Assembly (NCBI GenBank): GCA_964508225.1
Contig: CAZDRX010000005.1
Location: 1-64,000, forward strand
DNA: 64,000 nucleotides
Reading direction: 5' to 3'
Origin: CAZDRX01 sp964508225
Lineage (GTDB): Bacteria > Patescibacteriota > Gracilibacteria > Peribacterales > Peribacteraceae
The notes under the pieces were generated by a model that ran no database searches, was not told the DNA's origin, and saw nothing but the letters and a program-made list of their open reading frames with translations. This document shows positions 36,401 to 47,379 of this stretch, one piece after another. The translations under genes and the position numbers were made by a program. Numbering within the stretch: the stretch's first letter is position 1; every line of letters starts with the position of its first letter.

Positions 36401-36680
36401 CGGTGCCGGCAGCCACTGTGCAACCTGTGCTTCCGGAAACAAAGGTGAATCCTGCAGGGAGTGCATCCGTCACTGTGAAGGACAGAGCCGCATCCGGTCC
36501 GAGGTTTGTAACGCTGACGGTGTAGGTGACGGCATCCCCTTTCAGGACAATCGCAGGCGTTGCCTTCAGGGCAACGGAGAGATCCGCAGAGGCCGCAGAG
36601 GCGGACGCTACGGAGACTGAGCTGACGAGGAGCGCAAACCCGAAGGCAGCGACAAGACGGAGAGCGGAGAGCGTACGCAT
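33489..36680 (-). CDS. Large secreted DUF11-repeat surface protein
   Basis: 1063 aa. A signal peptide (about 1-30) is followed by four tandem DUF11 modules of about 120 residues (about 32-150, 151-272, 273-394, 395-515). Each starts near [DV][FV][ST][IV].. and holds ..GD..[ST]Y.[IV][SK]V.N.G.., a [TK]D..PSGL.F.SG segment and CPD/CPE at the join. DUF11 modules are beta-sandwich stalk domains of envelope proteins. The remaining ~550 residues are Ser/Thr/Ala/Asp-rich beta sequence (e.g. VDTDNDGVVDS, a Ca-loop-like segment) without a recognised family. No sorting motif or C-terminal membrane helix, so anchoring is unclear. Monocistronic, with palindromes in its promoter. Confidence 0.88.
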   Translation of the reverse strand: MRTLSALRLVAAFGFALLVSSVSVASASAASADLSVALKATPAIVLKGDAVTYTVSVTNLGPDAALSFTVTDALPAGFTFVSGSTGCTVAAGTVTCTSGKLYAASVRTFSLKFSTASATCGATLTNTVSVSSATDPNPANDTSNTVSTVVSCPDFSISIAAPVAKILKGDLLSYYISVKNNGTVAQSFVMTDAVPSGLTFVSGTTGCTAAAGVVTCTSSKISAGTTRTFLLKFSTASATCAATVTNTASVSSATDPNPANDTSAAVSTVVSCPDFSISIATPVATILKGDLLSNYISVKNNGTVAQSFVMTDIVPSGLSFSSGTTGCTAAGDTVTCTSGKLAAGATRTFLLKFSTASVTCAAAVTNTASVSAAMDPNSANDVSNTVSTTVICPEADVTVVKSGSSSILKGTSLKYVIKATNAGPTTVTNVVVKDAIPSGLVFQSGVGCTVALSTVTCNVGTLTSGKSKTFTLFFGTAAATCNADVVNTATVTFKGAIDPNTSNNTSSVTTNMTCPVTENELTVVVKSTATSDIAVSNQKDINLLRFEARADNENLLATRFIFQGVNGLSLTNGTNYALWVDTDNDGVVDSIVQNGVSAAGGAVTFDTLSGGGFVLPATETRVFEVHTDVASATLTGTALQLKFATTFTGYVSAERQSDGSDLAGIKTDGVCATTCETTVLTNSSTLWTLRSQGDLWITKSSTPVRSRQLLGGTLTDEVLRLQLRAEYEGVDVTNLVFTADGADAAALSSNVDRIELYKTGETTPFATASVAGCGTDPVPAYSMCASMQAQQLTVAKGTLVNVLVRTRMRTDTDGAVSGKHVKLTVDAVAGAKARGLISSNNLLTNDGDAISEGEVFIGTSAIAPSQTITGNDNVVVLSKVLSITNASPDANGTAIPTGTQRQIGQFKFSSAAHANLKNGSNKWALSDIIFNVNVTNVLTNSGSYKIYNKADASTKAPCTVSYVNASSLLAICSGLLFSSVNTEIDQGYDTTFVLEADVINAKVNNAQASTLQVSLQNFDSIAATSFGAAASHLQWVDKDFGASANFLWIEYPESTVNGTSYNG
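35500..36226 (-). repeat. Near-identical DUF11 modules 2 and 3 (363-bp period)
   Basis: Two consecutive 121-codon units are almost identical at the DNA level (for example the stretches around 35720-35820 and 36083-36183). This implies recent duplication or gene conversion. Copy number could be miscounted in short-read assemblies. Confidence 0.7.
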
Positions 36681-36703
36681 ACGGTGAGGGTGGGAAAAAT
36701 GAA

Positions 36704-36737
36704 AGTGTATTATTACACTATAATAGTATTAAGTCAA
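36704..36737 (-). promoter_or_regulatory. DUF11 gene promoter with two palindromes
   Basis: TTGACT (36732-36737), 16-bp spacer, TAATAA (36710-36715). AGTGTA-TTAT-TACACT (36704-36719) overlaps the -10, and ACTAT-A-ATAGT (36717-36727) lies in the spacer. Both are candidate repressor or activator sites. The ~25-nt leader is CU-rich without a Shine-Dalgarno. Confidence 0.55.
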
Positions 36738-36757
36738 TTATCGCCAAAACGCCTCAT

Positions 36758-37087
36758 TCAGGACTGCAGCTCAATATGTACGAGCCGGATCACTCTATCG
36801 ATGATCAGCTCCACAGAGGGGTCCGGGGCTTGCACCACAAGTGTGGTTTCGTTCAGACGTTCGACGTGCAACGGTGAAATACCGTGTGCGTAGAGGAGTC
36901 CTTCGATCTTCGAGTGCCTGGCATCGATGCGCTGATGGAGCGACTCACCGTTCATGGCTGGTTCCCAAGGTTGTGCGAAATGCCTGAGTGAGAAACGGGA
37001 CACGTCAACTTCGGCGAACTGGAGCGAGCCGAATCCAAGAGGAACGTCTTCTGCATCCGAAAAAGAGGACTCGGGTCTGTTCGTCAT
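36758..37087 (-). CDS. Hypothetical protein at the end of the rpoC-rpsL-rpsG operon
   Basis: 109 aa, not recognised. The first ~50 residues are polar, followed by a segment that could be a small alpha/beta unit (KIEGLLYAHGISPLHVERLNETTLVVQ ... VIRLVHIE, given here in part). No membrane or export signal. It begins 2 bp after the rpsG stop, so it is translated with the ribosomal genes and may act in translation; this is guilt by association only. The DUF11 promoter follows. Confidence 0.65.
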   Translation of the reverse strand: MTNRPESSFSDAEDVPLGFGSLQFAEVDVSRFSLRHFAQPWEPAMNGESLHQRIDARHSKIEGLLYAHGISPLHVERLNETTLVVQAPDPSVELIIDRVIRLVHIELQS

Positions 37088-37089
37088 GA

Positions 37090-37548
37090 TCAGCCCATCT
37101 TCGCGAAGTGCGCATAGGCCTTGTTGGCCTGCGCCATCTTGTAGACGTCTTCCTTTTTCTTCACGGCGGAACCCTGTTCCGTAGAAGCATCGAGGAGCTC
37201 AGCGGCGAGCTTCTCGGCCATCGGCACACCCTTGCGGTCGCGGGCGCCATTGAGGATCCAGCGGATCGAGAGCGACTGCTGACGCTTGGGGTTCACTTCG
37301 GTGGGCACCTGATAGACCGCACCGGCGATACGCTTGGGGCGGACTTCGACGAGGGGCGTGGCGTTGAGGAGAGCCTTCGCGAAGACCTCCATCGGCGGCT
37401 CCTTCGTGCGCGTCTTGATGATCTCAAGGGCATCAGCGAGGATCTGGCGTGCGGTCGACTTCTTTCCCTGCTTCATGAGACAGTTCACGAACTTTTCGAT
37501 GAGCGGGTCGGAGCCTTTGGGGATGTACTGCTTGGGGAGGGTGGACAT
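37090..37548 (-). CDS. rpsG: 30S ribosomal protein S7
   Basis: 152 aa, normal length. S7 nucleates the 30S head and contacts the E-site tRNA. Family marks: KFVNCLMKQGKKSTARQI, a central VEVRPKRIAGAVYQVPTEV, RQQSLSIRWILNGAR and a C-terminal AHFAKMG. The leader between rpsL and rpsG is pyrimidine-rich (CCCCATCCCTC). It is second of two r-protein genes after rpoC. Confidence 0.97.
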   Translation of the reverse strand: MSTLPKQYIPKGSDPLIEKFVNCLMKQGKKSTARQILADALEIIKTRTKEPPMEVFAKALLNATPLVEVRPKRIAGAVYQVPTEVNPKRQQSLSIRWILNGARDRKGVPMAEKLAAELLDASTEQGSAVKKKEDVYKMAQANKAYAHFAKMG

Positions 37549-37560
37549 GAGGGATGGGGA

Positions 37561-37980
37561 TTATTTCTTGGGCTTCTTGGCACCGTAGAGGGAGCGTCCC
37601 TGCTTGCGGTCGCGGACGCCTTCCGTGTCGAGCACACCGCGGACGATGTGGTAACGGACACCGGGAAGGTCTTTCACGCGGCCTCCGCGGACGAGGACGA
37701 CCGAGTGTTCCTGCAGGTTGTGACCCTCTCCTCCGATGTAGGCCGTGACCTCCTCACCGTTGGTGAGACGCACACGGGCGATCTTGCGGAGAGCGGAGTT
37801 CGGCTTCTTCGGCGTCATGGTCGTGACTTTCAGACACACGCCACGCTTCACGGGTGCGCCGTGGTCGAGGCGGACACGCTTCATGGTGAGAGCGTTCCAG
37901 GTGTGTTGCAGGTTCGGAGCCTTCGTGCGGCGCTTCTGAGTCCTGCGGCCTTTGCGGATGAGCTGGTTAATCGTTGGCAT
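37561..37980 (-). CDS. rpsL: 30S ribosomal protein S12
   Basis: 139 aa. PTINQLIRKGR at the N-terminus, VCLKVTTMTPKKPNSALRK (decoding-centre loop, streptomycin region), EEVTAYIGGEGHNLQEHS and VRYHIVRGVLD are diagnostic. The start at 37980 is the family start; the frame continues open upstream only as a shadow of rpoC. It lies 43 bp downstream of rpoC and 12 bp upstream of rpsG on the minus strand. Confidence 0.97.
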   Translation of the reverse strand: MPTINQLIRKGRRTQKRRTKAPNLQHTWNALTMKRVRLDHGAPVKRGVCLKVTTMTPKKPNSALRKIARVRLTNGEEVTAYIGGEGHNLQEHSVVLVRGGRVKDLPGVRYHIVRGVLDTEGVRDRKQGRSLYGAKKPKK

Positions 37981-38023
37981 GCGGCGATGAATGGTAGCGG
38001 GTAGGCGGGGCTTTAGTAAAGGG

Positions 38024-41890
<3,867 letters not shown>

Positions 41891-41903
41891 ACGGATGGGG
41901 AGG

Positions 41904-41925
41904 AAAAAATGCGCTGGAAGCGCAT
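41904..41925 (-). promoter_or_regulatory. Attenuator-like hairpin in the rpoC leader
   Basis: ATGCGCT-TCC-AGCGCAT (41909-41925) forms a perfect 7-bp stem with a 3-nt loop. On the minus strand it is followed by T6 (41904-41909), ending 14 nt before the rpoC ATG. In form it is an intrinsic terminator inside the leader, so it could tune polymerase synthesis. Confidence 0.5.
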
Positions 41926-41990
41926 GCAAGACGGCTGCGCCTGGACCCGTCGGTCGTCAATACCGAGGGAGGAACACCGTTGATGGCGTT

Positions 41991-42018
41991 ATTCTAGCCA
42001 AAAAAAGACCCCGTGCAA
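41991..42018 (-). promoter_or_regulatory. rpoC promoter
   Basis: TTGCAC (42013-42018), 16-bp spacer, TAGAAT (41991-41996). The TAG of the -10 is also the stop codon of the upstream glycosyltransferase gene. It predicts a leader of about 95 nt containing the attenuator-like hairpin, with a CU-rich stretch (TTTTTTCCTCCCCATCCGT) before the ATG. Confidence 0.7.
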
Positions 42019-44018
42019 GAGGAAAATATCTTCCGTATGCGTCGCGAGAGCAAGTGCAACAATCCCCGTGGCGAATAACAGTCACGGACAGTTTTGCGCT
42101 TCACGGTGTCCATGGCCGCGAAGACTTCGAACCGCGAACGAAGCTCAGTATCGTCCACAGGCTGCTCCAGAACGCTCTTGATGACTCCTGCGGTTTCGGC
42201 CGCGACATCGCTCCATGATCGTTTCTCTGTCGGCACCGGATGCTTGCCGCTCCTGTGCAGTCCGGCCGCCGCTCCCATGGAACGGAAGTCTGGGCAGAGC
42301 GTGACGAGCGCCTTCAATCCGAAGGCATCGACAATCTCGCGCGTTACCGCGGAGTCGAACGCGACGGTGTGCGTGCCGGCAGCTGCGGCATGCAGCAGCG
42401 GCAAGCCGAAACCTTCGTACTGGCTCGGGAAAACGACGACCGCAGCTCGTGTGTAGAGCTCGTCCACAACGCGCTGCGAAAGGCGACCGCTCTCGATGAG
42501 ACGTGCGCCGTGTTTCCGGCACACGTTCGCATGCACACGATCACCGAGGACGATGACAGGACGATCGGACGGGAGACATTCCACCGCTTCCTTCACGGCC
42601 TTGTGGTCGTAGTGATTGCCGACGACGAAGACGAATCCCGCATCGGGAAGCTCCCGCTCTTCGCCACGCCTCTCTGTATCGGGTACGGGATATGCATGAT
42701 GCACCGCAGCAGTGATGACCTCGGGGCGGAGCGGAACCTGAAGCCACGCGCGGAAATCCTCGAGCGACGACCGGCTCACGGAGAGGATGCCATCTGCAAA
42801 GCGCGTGACCATCCGGACGATGTCAGGACTCCCCTGCTGACGGATGGCGGGGCACCGCAGCGCGATGACGTCCTGCATGGACACAAGCCACCTCACCGCC
42901 ATGCGATTCAGGCGTTCGAGGTGATCCATCGCGAACACCTGCTGCGGCACGAATGCGAGATCGAAGCGTTCGGCGGGTTTGTCTTCCGTGATGAGGACGC
43001 GCGGGAATCTGGAGGCAATGTCAAAGAAGGTATCGGCCTTCCGCGAGACGAGGACTGACACGTCGGCGTCACGCTCAAGGAGAGGAAGGAGGAGAGGCAC
43101 AAGCGAGAGCGCATACTCGCTCGTGCCGTTGAATGCGGGGATGAGCCCGGAGAGATCGAGGAGAATCTTCGGACGAGAATCGAAGCGTCCGAGAATGTCG
43201 GCGAAGTGTTCGTGTGCAGGGAGACGACGGAAGTACTCATCCACTGCACGCGCGTATTCGGGATACCGGCTGAGAAGCGTACGCCTGTTTTTCGCTTCCA
43301 GACGCGCTCTCTCGGCGGAGGTGAAGCTGCCACCTTCGTCGTGGAAAACGTACGCGTGGTTCGCCATCACGGTCGAAAAACCGTACCGCGCGATGCGCAT
43401 GCAGAAATCGTTCTCCTCGTTGTACCCGCGTCCATAGACATCGTCGAAGAGCCCGAAGCGTCCGATGAGATCGCGGCGGATGAGCATGCAGAACCCGACA
43501 CCGGTCGGGGTCACAGAGAATCTCGGAAGGCGCGGCGAAAGACGCTGCCAGCACGCGAAGCTCCTCGAACGGAGATCTTCGGCGGGGGCGTGTAGCTGCG
43601 GAATCGTGAGGAGTGTCGCCGCGTTGCTGCGCGGACAGACCACGCCGTGACGATCCGAGGCCGCGAGACACCCGATCATCTCTTCGACCGCGCCGGCGGT
43701 GAGCACCGCATCGGAATTAAGGAGCAGAATATCGGTACCGGCGTCCGCGAGAGCTGCGCTCTGGTTACACGTCGCGACGAATCCGAGATTCCGGCTGCTG
43801 CGGACATACCGGAAATTCGGAGCGCCTGCGATCTCGGCCTTCACCCTGCGTTCAAATCCTTCCTCGGTGCTGTGATCGTCGGCGATCAGAACGCGGTGAC
43901 GCGGATCGACCGTCGCCTTCACCGACGCGACGGCACGGCACACCAGATCCGCGTGATTGAATGCCGGATGGATGATGGTGACGTTCTTCTGAATGGGAAA
44001 GCCTGATGAGGAGCTCAT
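41994..44018 (-). CDS. Two-domain glycosyltransferase (GT2 + GT4)
   Basis: 674 aa from the ATG at 44018. Residues of about 10-265 form a GT2 domain: VTIIHPAFNHADLVCRAVAS, IADDHSTEEG, SSRNLGFVATCNQSA, LLLNSDAVL (DxD-like NSD) and YNEENDFCMRIARYG. Residues of about 300-620 form a GT4/GT-B domain: SGLIPAFNGTSEYALSLVPLL, FVVGNHYDHKAV, and the E-x7-E-like region VVVFPSQYEGFGLPLLHAAAAGT. Likely adds two sugars in surface glycan synthesis. The frame is open upstream to 44210, but that part is Arg-rich and overlaps the zinc-ribbon gene. Its stop codon lies in the rpoC -10. Confidence 0.87.
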   Translation of the reverse strand: MSSSSGFPIQKNVTIIHPAFNHADLVCRAVASVKATVDPRHRVLIADDHSTEEGFERRVKAEIAGAPNFRYVRSSRNLGFVATCNQSAALADAGTDILLLNSDAVLTAGAVEEMIGCLAASDRHGVVCPRSNAATLLTIPQLHAPAEDLRSRSFACWQRLSPRLPRFSVTPTGVGFCMLIRRDLIGRFGLFDDVYGRGYNEENDFCMRIARYGFSTVMANHAYVFHDEGGSFTSAERARLEAKNRRTLLSRYPEYARAVDEYFRRLPAHEHFADILGRFDSRPKILLDLSGLIPAFNGTSEYALSLVPLLLPLLERDADVSVLVSRKADTFFDIASRFPRVLITEDKPAERFDLAFVPQQVFAMDHLERLNRMAVRWLVSMQDVIALRCPAIRQQGSPDIVRMVTRFADGILSVSRSSLEDFRAWLQVPLRPEVITAAVHHAYPVPDTERRGEERELPDAGFVFVVGNHYDHKAVKEAVECLPSDRPVIVLGDRVHANVCRKHGARLIESGRLSQRVVDELYTRAAVVVFPSQYEGFGLPLLHAAAAGTHTVAFDSAVTREIVDAFGLKALVTLCPDFRSMGAAAGLHRSGKHPVPTEKRSWSDVAAETAGVIKSVLEQPVDDTELRSRFEVFAAMDTVKRKTVRDCYSPRGLLHLLSRRIRKIFSSCTGSFFG

Positions 44019-44091
44019 GCTACCATTGAGTATCGGAACCGGTGGGTGATGCACATCAAAAAGAAACCTCTGCGCTGCATACGAACCTGGA

Positions 44092-44445
44092 TCAGGCCTT
44101 CTTCTTCTCCATCGCCTTGAACATCTTCTCGAACGATCCCTCATACGCCTGAAGCGCCGAGCGGAGCGTTCCCATTTCTTCCTTGCTGAGCGACATGCTC
44201 GAGGATGCATTGAGGAGCTTCACGGAATCGTCGGCAACGACTACCTCTCCCTGACCCGTCAGGTTCACATGGAGAACGATGAAGGCAGCGCAGCTCTCAC
44301 ACTTGAGCTGGAGCAGCATGAAGCTGTCGCCCGCGATTTTGATCGCCGGAAAGTCCACATCGACGTGCGTGCCGCACTGCGGGCAACGCATCTGGTCGCG
44401 GATGCGGGTGAGAATCTGATGGAGAGAATGTGGATTGAAATCCAT
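44092..44445 (-). CDS. Small CpXC-like zinc-ribbon protein
   Basis: 117 aa from the ATG at 44445. Two Cys pairs, MRCPQCGTHVDVDFPAI and LQLKCESCAAF, form a predicted zinc ribbon. The second half is helical (SLSKEEMGTLRSALQAYEG ... FKAMEKKKA). The function of such proteins is unknown. TACAAT (44453-44458) ends 7 nt before 44445, so the ATG at 44454 lies inside the -10 and is unlikely. Confidence 0.68.
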   Translation of the reverse strand: MDFNPHSLHQILTRIRDQMRCPQCGTHVDVDFPAIKIAGDSFMLLQLKCESCAAFIVLHVNLTGQGEVVVADDSVKLLNASSSMSLSKEEMGTLRSALQAYEGSFEKMFKAMEKKKA

Positions 44446-44587
44446 CGATCTCATTGTAGCAGAAAAGGGGGTTTTCCGTGAGAGCGTTTTACGTCAGTTC
44501 ACACTTCCATCAATCCATACTTGTGCCTGCAAGCCTGCAAGCAGATTTAGGTGACGGAACTGCGGAACGCGCCTAGGATTCACCCCA

Positions 44588-45244
44588 ATGCCTCGCAAGA
44601 TCCCTTCCCGCACGACCCCGAAGAAGAAGCTTTCGCCTCAGGTGAAAGCCAAGAGTCCGGCTCTGCGCACCATCACGAAGAAGGCAGTCGCAGCTGCCGT
44701 GACCCCGAAGAAGGAGAGCCGCAGGCTGCTCATCGGGCTCCAGTTCGCGATCGCAGGTTCGGCCATTGCCGTCCTCGTGCTCCTCGCCGCGGTCGAACGC
44801 AACGTGTTCTCCACGCACATGTCCGATGCCGCTTCCGTTCCGGCAACAATCGGCCTCGAGCACGATTCTCCGCTTTCTCTCGCCGTCCTCTTTGCGAGGA
44901 AGCAGGGTGCCGGTTACGTCTCCATCACGAACAACTCCACCGAAGCCATCCACGTGAGCCTGCCGTCCAGCTGGACGCGCACGGAAGTCTCGGGCACGGA
45001 CATCGCGAATGTCACACAGGACATCCCCGTCTTCGGCTTCAGCCGCTTCGCTCTCCCTGCCGGTGCAGGCATGAAGCTGCTCCTGCCGGATGCTCCGGAA
45101 GCCGTCTTCTTCGACTCCACATCCGCCGCCGTCACCGCCGTGGATCTGAAGACCATCGATCTCACGACATCACAGACGGACAGCCGCGTCGTCCTCGTCC
45201 AGAGGCAGTCGCTCGTCCCGCTCTGGGGCGGAGTGAGCGAGTAA
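44588..45244 (+). CDS. Membrane-anchored hypothetical protein
   Basis: 218 aa, not recognised. A Lys/Pro/Arg-rich cytosolic tail (1-46), one transmembrane helix (about 48-68, LLIGLQFAIAGSAIAVLVLLAA) and an external beta-rich domain (about 80-218). The external part has GAGYVSITNNSTEAIHVSLP and FSRFALPAGAGMKLLLP. Topology N-in/C-out is inferred from the charged tail. TAGGAT ends 8 nt before the ATG (near-leaderless). cofE-like follows after 16 bp but has its own -10. Confidence 0.7.
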   Translation: MPRKIPSRTTPKKKLSPQVKAKSPALRTITKKAVAAAVTPKKESRRLLIGLQFAIAGSAIAVLVLLAAVERNVFSTHMSDAASVPATIGLEHDSPLSLAVLFARKQGAGYVSITNNSTEAIHVSLPSSWTRTEVSGTDIANVTQDIPVFGFSRFALPAGAGMKLLLPDAPEAVFFDSTSAAVTAVDLKTIDLTTSQTDSRVVLVQRQSLVPLWGGVSE

Positions 45245-45260
45245 GAGATATACTGACGCC

Positions 45261-46034
45261 ATGGAGATCCTCCCGATCCATACTGGTGTTCTTGAGCGTG
45301 GCGCCGATCTCGCCGCAGCGCTCCGGTCTGCCGTCACGCTCCGGACGGGAGACATCGTCGTGATTTCCTCCAAGGTCGTGGCCGTGACCGAAGGCGCAAC
45401 TGTCAGACTGAAGGATCTCGAGATTTCCCCTGAGGCACGATCACTCGCGCAGAAGTCGGGGCTGGAACCTGATTTTGCAGAGCTCGTGCTCCGCGAAACG
45501 AAACGGATGAATGGCATCGTGAGCGGCACATGTCCGCACGCGATCCTCACCGCACTCAGACCTGACGGCATGAAACACGGACAGATCTACTGCCCGAATG
45601 CGGGCGTGGACCAGTCGAATGCAACCGAAGGCTGTGCCATCCCGTGGCCGACGGACAGTGCCGCATCCGCGAGGAAGCTTGCGAAGGCCCTCGGAGTTCC
45701 CGTCATCATCTCGGATTCCTGCTGCCATCCCGGGCGGCTCGGTGTCACAGCGTTCGCACTCGCGGTATCGGGAATCGAGCCGATGAAGAGTGAGATCGGC
45801 ACGCCTGACCTCTACGGAAAGAAGCTCCGCATCACGCACGAGGCCGTGGCCGACCAGCTCGCGACCGCAGCGAATGCCGTGATGGGAAATTCCGCACAGG
45901 CCACTCCGGCCGCAGTGATCCGCGGACATGACATCGCACCGAGCGATGTCTCGGGGTGGGTGGAAGGCATCGAGCCTGAGGACGACCTCTTCTCGGGGAT
46001 GTTCACGGCACCGTCTGGTACACTGAAGACATGA
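45261..46034 (+). CDS. CofE-like F420-0:gamma-glutamyl ligase family protein
   Basis: 257 aa. LRTGDIVVISSKVVAVTEGATVRL at the N-terminus, ETKRMNGIVSGTCPHAILT, the CPNAGVDQSNA motif (family P-N-A-G-I-D-x-S-N) and VIISDSCCHPGRLGVTAFALAVSGIEP identify the CofE fold. In F420 makers this enzyme adds glutamates with GTP. No other F420 gene is visible here, so the acceptor may be something else. Two adjacent Cys (SDSCCHPG) replace the usual S-D-S/T-x-G-R. TATACT ends 6 nt before the ATG. The stop overlaps the formyltransferase start. Confidence 0.82.
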   Translation: MEILPIHTGVLERGADLAAALRSAVTLRTGDIVVISSKVVAVTEGATVRLKDLEISPEARSLAQKSGLEPDFAELVLRETKRMNGIVSGTCPHAILTALRPDGMKHGQIYCPNAGVDQSNATEGCAIPWPTDSAASARKLAKALGVPVIISDSCCHPGRLGVTAFALAVSGIEPMKSEIGTPDLYGKKLRITHEAVADQLATAANAVMGNSAQATPAAVIRGHDIAPSDVSGWVEGIEPEDDLFSGMFTAPSGTLKT

Positions 46035-46621
46035 TCTTCGTCGCACTGAGCACATCGAAAGGAACCGTCCTGCAGTCGGTCATCGACGCACTGAAAGACG
46101 GATCACTCTCCATGGAGTGTGCGGGGCTCGTGACGGACAGCGCGGAGCGAGGATGCGCGGAGAAGGCGAAGGCCGCAGGTCTGCCCGTGAAGGTCGTCGC
46201 CATGACGAAGGACGAACCGCGCGAAGCTTTCGACAAGCGCGTGAATGAAGCGATTCTGGAACTCTCCGGAGGCAAGGAACCGGTCATCGCCTGCATGGGC
46301 TGGATGTGGATGCTGAGCCCGTGGTTCGTGAGACAGTGGAGTAACCGGATCGTGAATGTCCATCCCGCACTGCTCCCGAAATACCCGGGCGTGCACGCGC
46401 ATGATCTCGTACTGAAATCCGGCGACAAGGAATCGGGGATGACGATCCACCTCATCGACGAAGGCATGGATACGGGAAGAATTCTCCTCCAGAAGACCTG
46501 CCCCGTGCTGCGGGGCGACACGGTGGAGACGCTCAAACCGCGCGTGCAGGCACTGGAATGCGAGTGGTACCCGAAGGCACTCGAGATGATCAGCACGGGA
46601 CAGATCGATCTCCGCGCCTAG
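46031..46621 (+). CDS. PurN-like formyltransferase
   Basis: 196 aa, close to PurN length. LSTSKGTVLQSVIDALKDG resembles the phosphate-binding N-terminus of GAR transformylase. MGWMWMLSPWFV and NVHPALLPKYPGVHAHD carry the catalytic Asn and His, and GMTIHLIDEGMDTGRILLQ the catalytic Asp. The enzyme class moves a formyl group from 10-formyl-tetrahydrofolate to an amine. GAR in purine synthesis is the default substrate, but pairing with a CofE-like ligase leaves room for another. It starts within the previous stop (ATGA), and TACACT lies 6 nt before its ATG. Convergent with the flavin reductase (4-bp overlap of stops). Confidence 0.8.
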   Translation: MIFVALSTSKGTVLQSVIDALKDGSLSMECAGLVTDSAERGCAEKAKAAGLPVKVVAMTKDEPREAFDKRVNEAILELSGGKEPVIACMGWMWMLSPWFVRQWSNRIVNVHPALLPKYPGVHAHDLVLKSGDKESGMTIHLIDEGMDTGRILLQKTCPVLRGDTVETLKPRVQALECEWYPKALEMISTGQIDLRA

Positions 46622-47328
46622 ATGTACCCCTCGGCGTGCACCTGAATCTTGGAGAGTCCGAGTGCGCCGAGACAGGCATCTTTCACGTCCTTCACCATCT
46701 CCGGCGCTCCGCAGATGTACACGCCGCTGCCCGAAGTGAGAGCCGAGGGAAGATGTGCGAGCACTCTGCCGCGCAGTCCCGTCCATGAGGAGTCGGTACC
46801 CGAGAGTGTCGGCATGAATGTGAAGTGCGGAAATCTTTTTGCAAGATCCTCAAACGTGTCGAGCCAGAAGAAATCCGCAGGTTCACGCACACCGAAGAGC
46901 ACGGTGAGCGGACGCGTGTCGCCCTTCTCCTCCAGAAGCCACTTGGCCTGACTCCGGAACGGGGCAATGCCGGCTCCGGTCGCGACAAGCACGTACGCAG
47001 GCTCCGCCTCCTTCAGCAGGAAAAGACCGAACGGTCCCTGCATGCGGACGGTGGAACCGACGGAGAGGAGTTCCTCGATCCAGACGCTGCCGCGGCCACC
47101 GGACTTGAGCTTCACGACGAAGACAAGATCGGACTCCGCGGGCGACGATGCAAGCGAGTACGCACGGGTCTGGATATCGGCAGGATTGTCCTTGAGCGCG
47201 ACATCGAAGAGCACGAACTGACCGGCCTTGAAGGAGAATCCTTCAGGCTTGGAGAACCGGACTTCGTACACGCCCGGCGCGATGAGCGCTTTCTTCGTGC
47301 AGGTGACGGTGTACGCGGGTGTGGCCAT
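46618..47328 (-). CDS. Ferredoxin-NADP reductase-like FAD/NAD(P) oxidoreductase
   Basis: 236 aa from the ATG at 47328. FAD domain: FKAGQFVLFDV and RAYSLASSP (flavin-binding R-x-Y-S). NAD(P) domain: LVATGAGIAPFRSQAKWLL, VLFGVREPADFFW and GVYICGAPEMVKDV. Moves electrons between NAD(P)H and a carrier; the partner is unknown. No iron-sulphur domain, so a stand-alone reductase. The start follows a CU-rich stretch (CGTCTTCTTTCTGTTCCGC); TAGAAT at 47354-47359 is the likely -10. It lies 51 bp after carA on the same strand. Confidence 0.85.
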   Translation of the reverse strand: MATPAYTVTCTKKALIAPGVYEVRFSKPEGFSFKAGQFVLFDVALKDNPADIQTRAYSLASSPAESDLVFVVKLKSGGRGSVWIEELLSVGSTVRMQGPFGLFLLKEAEPAYVLVATGAGIAPFRSQAKWLLEEKGDTRPLTVLFGVREPADFFWLDTFEDLAKRFPHFTFMPTLSGTDSSWTGLRGRVLAHLPSALTSGSGVYICGAPEMVKDVKDACLGALGLSKIQVHAEGYI

Positions 47329-47379
47329 GCGGAACAGAAAGAAGACGATGTGGATTCTACCGATACGCGGCAGACTCAC

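Noticed and set aside
44019..44210. N-terminal extension of the glycosyltransferase
   Set aside because: The open frame here is Arg/Ser-rich, overlaps the zinc-ribbon gene in another frame, and the GT2 fold begins only after 44018.
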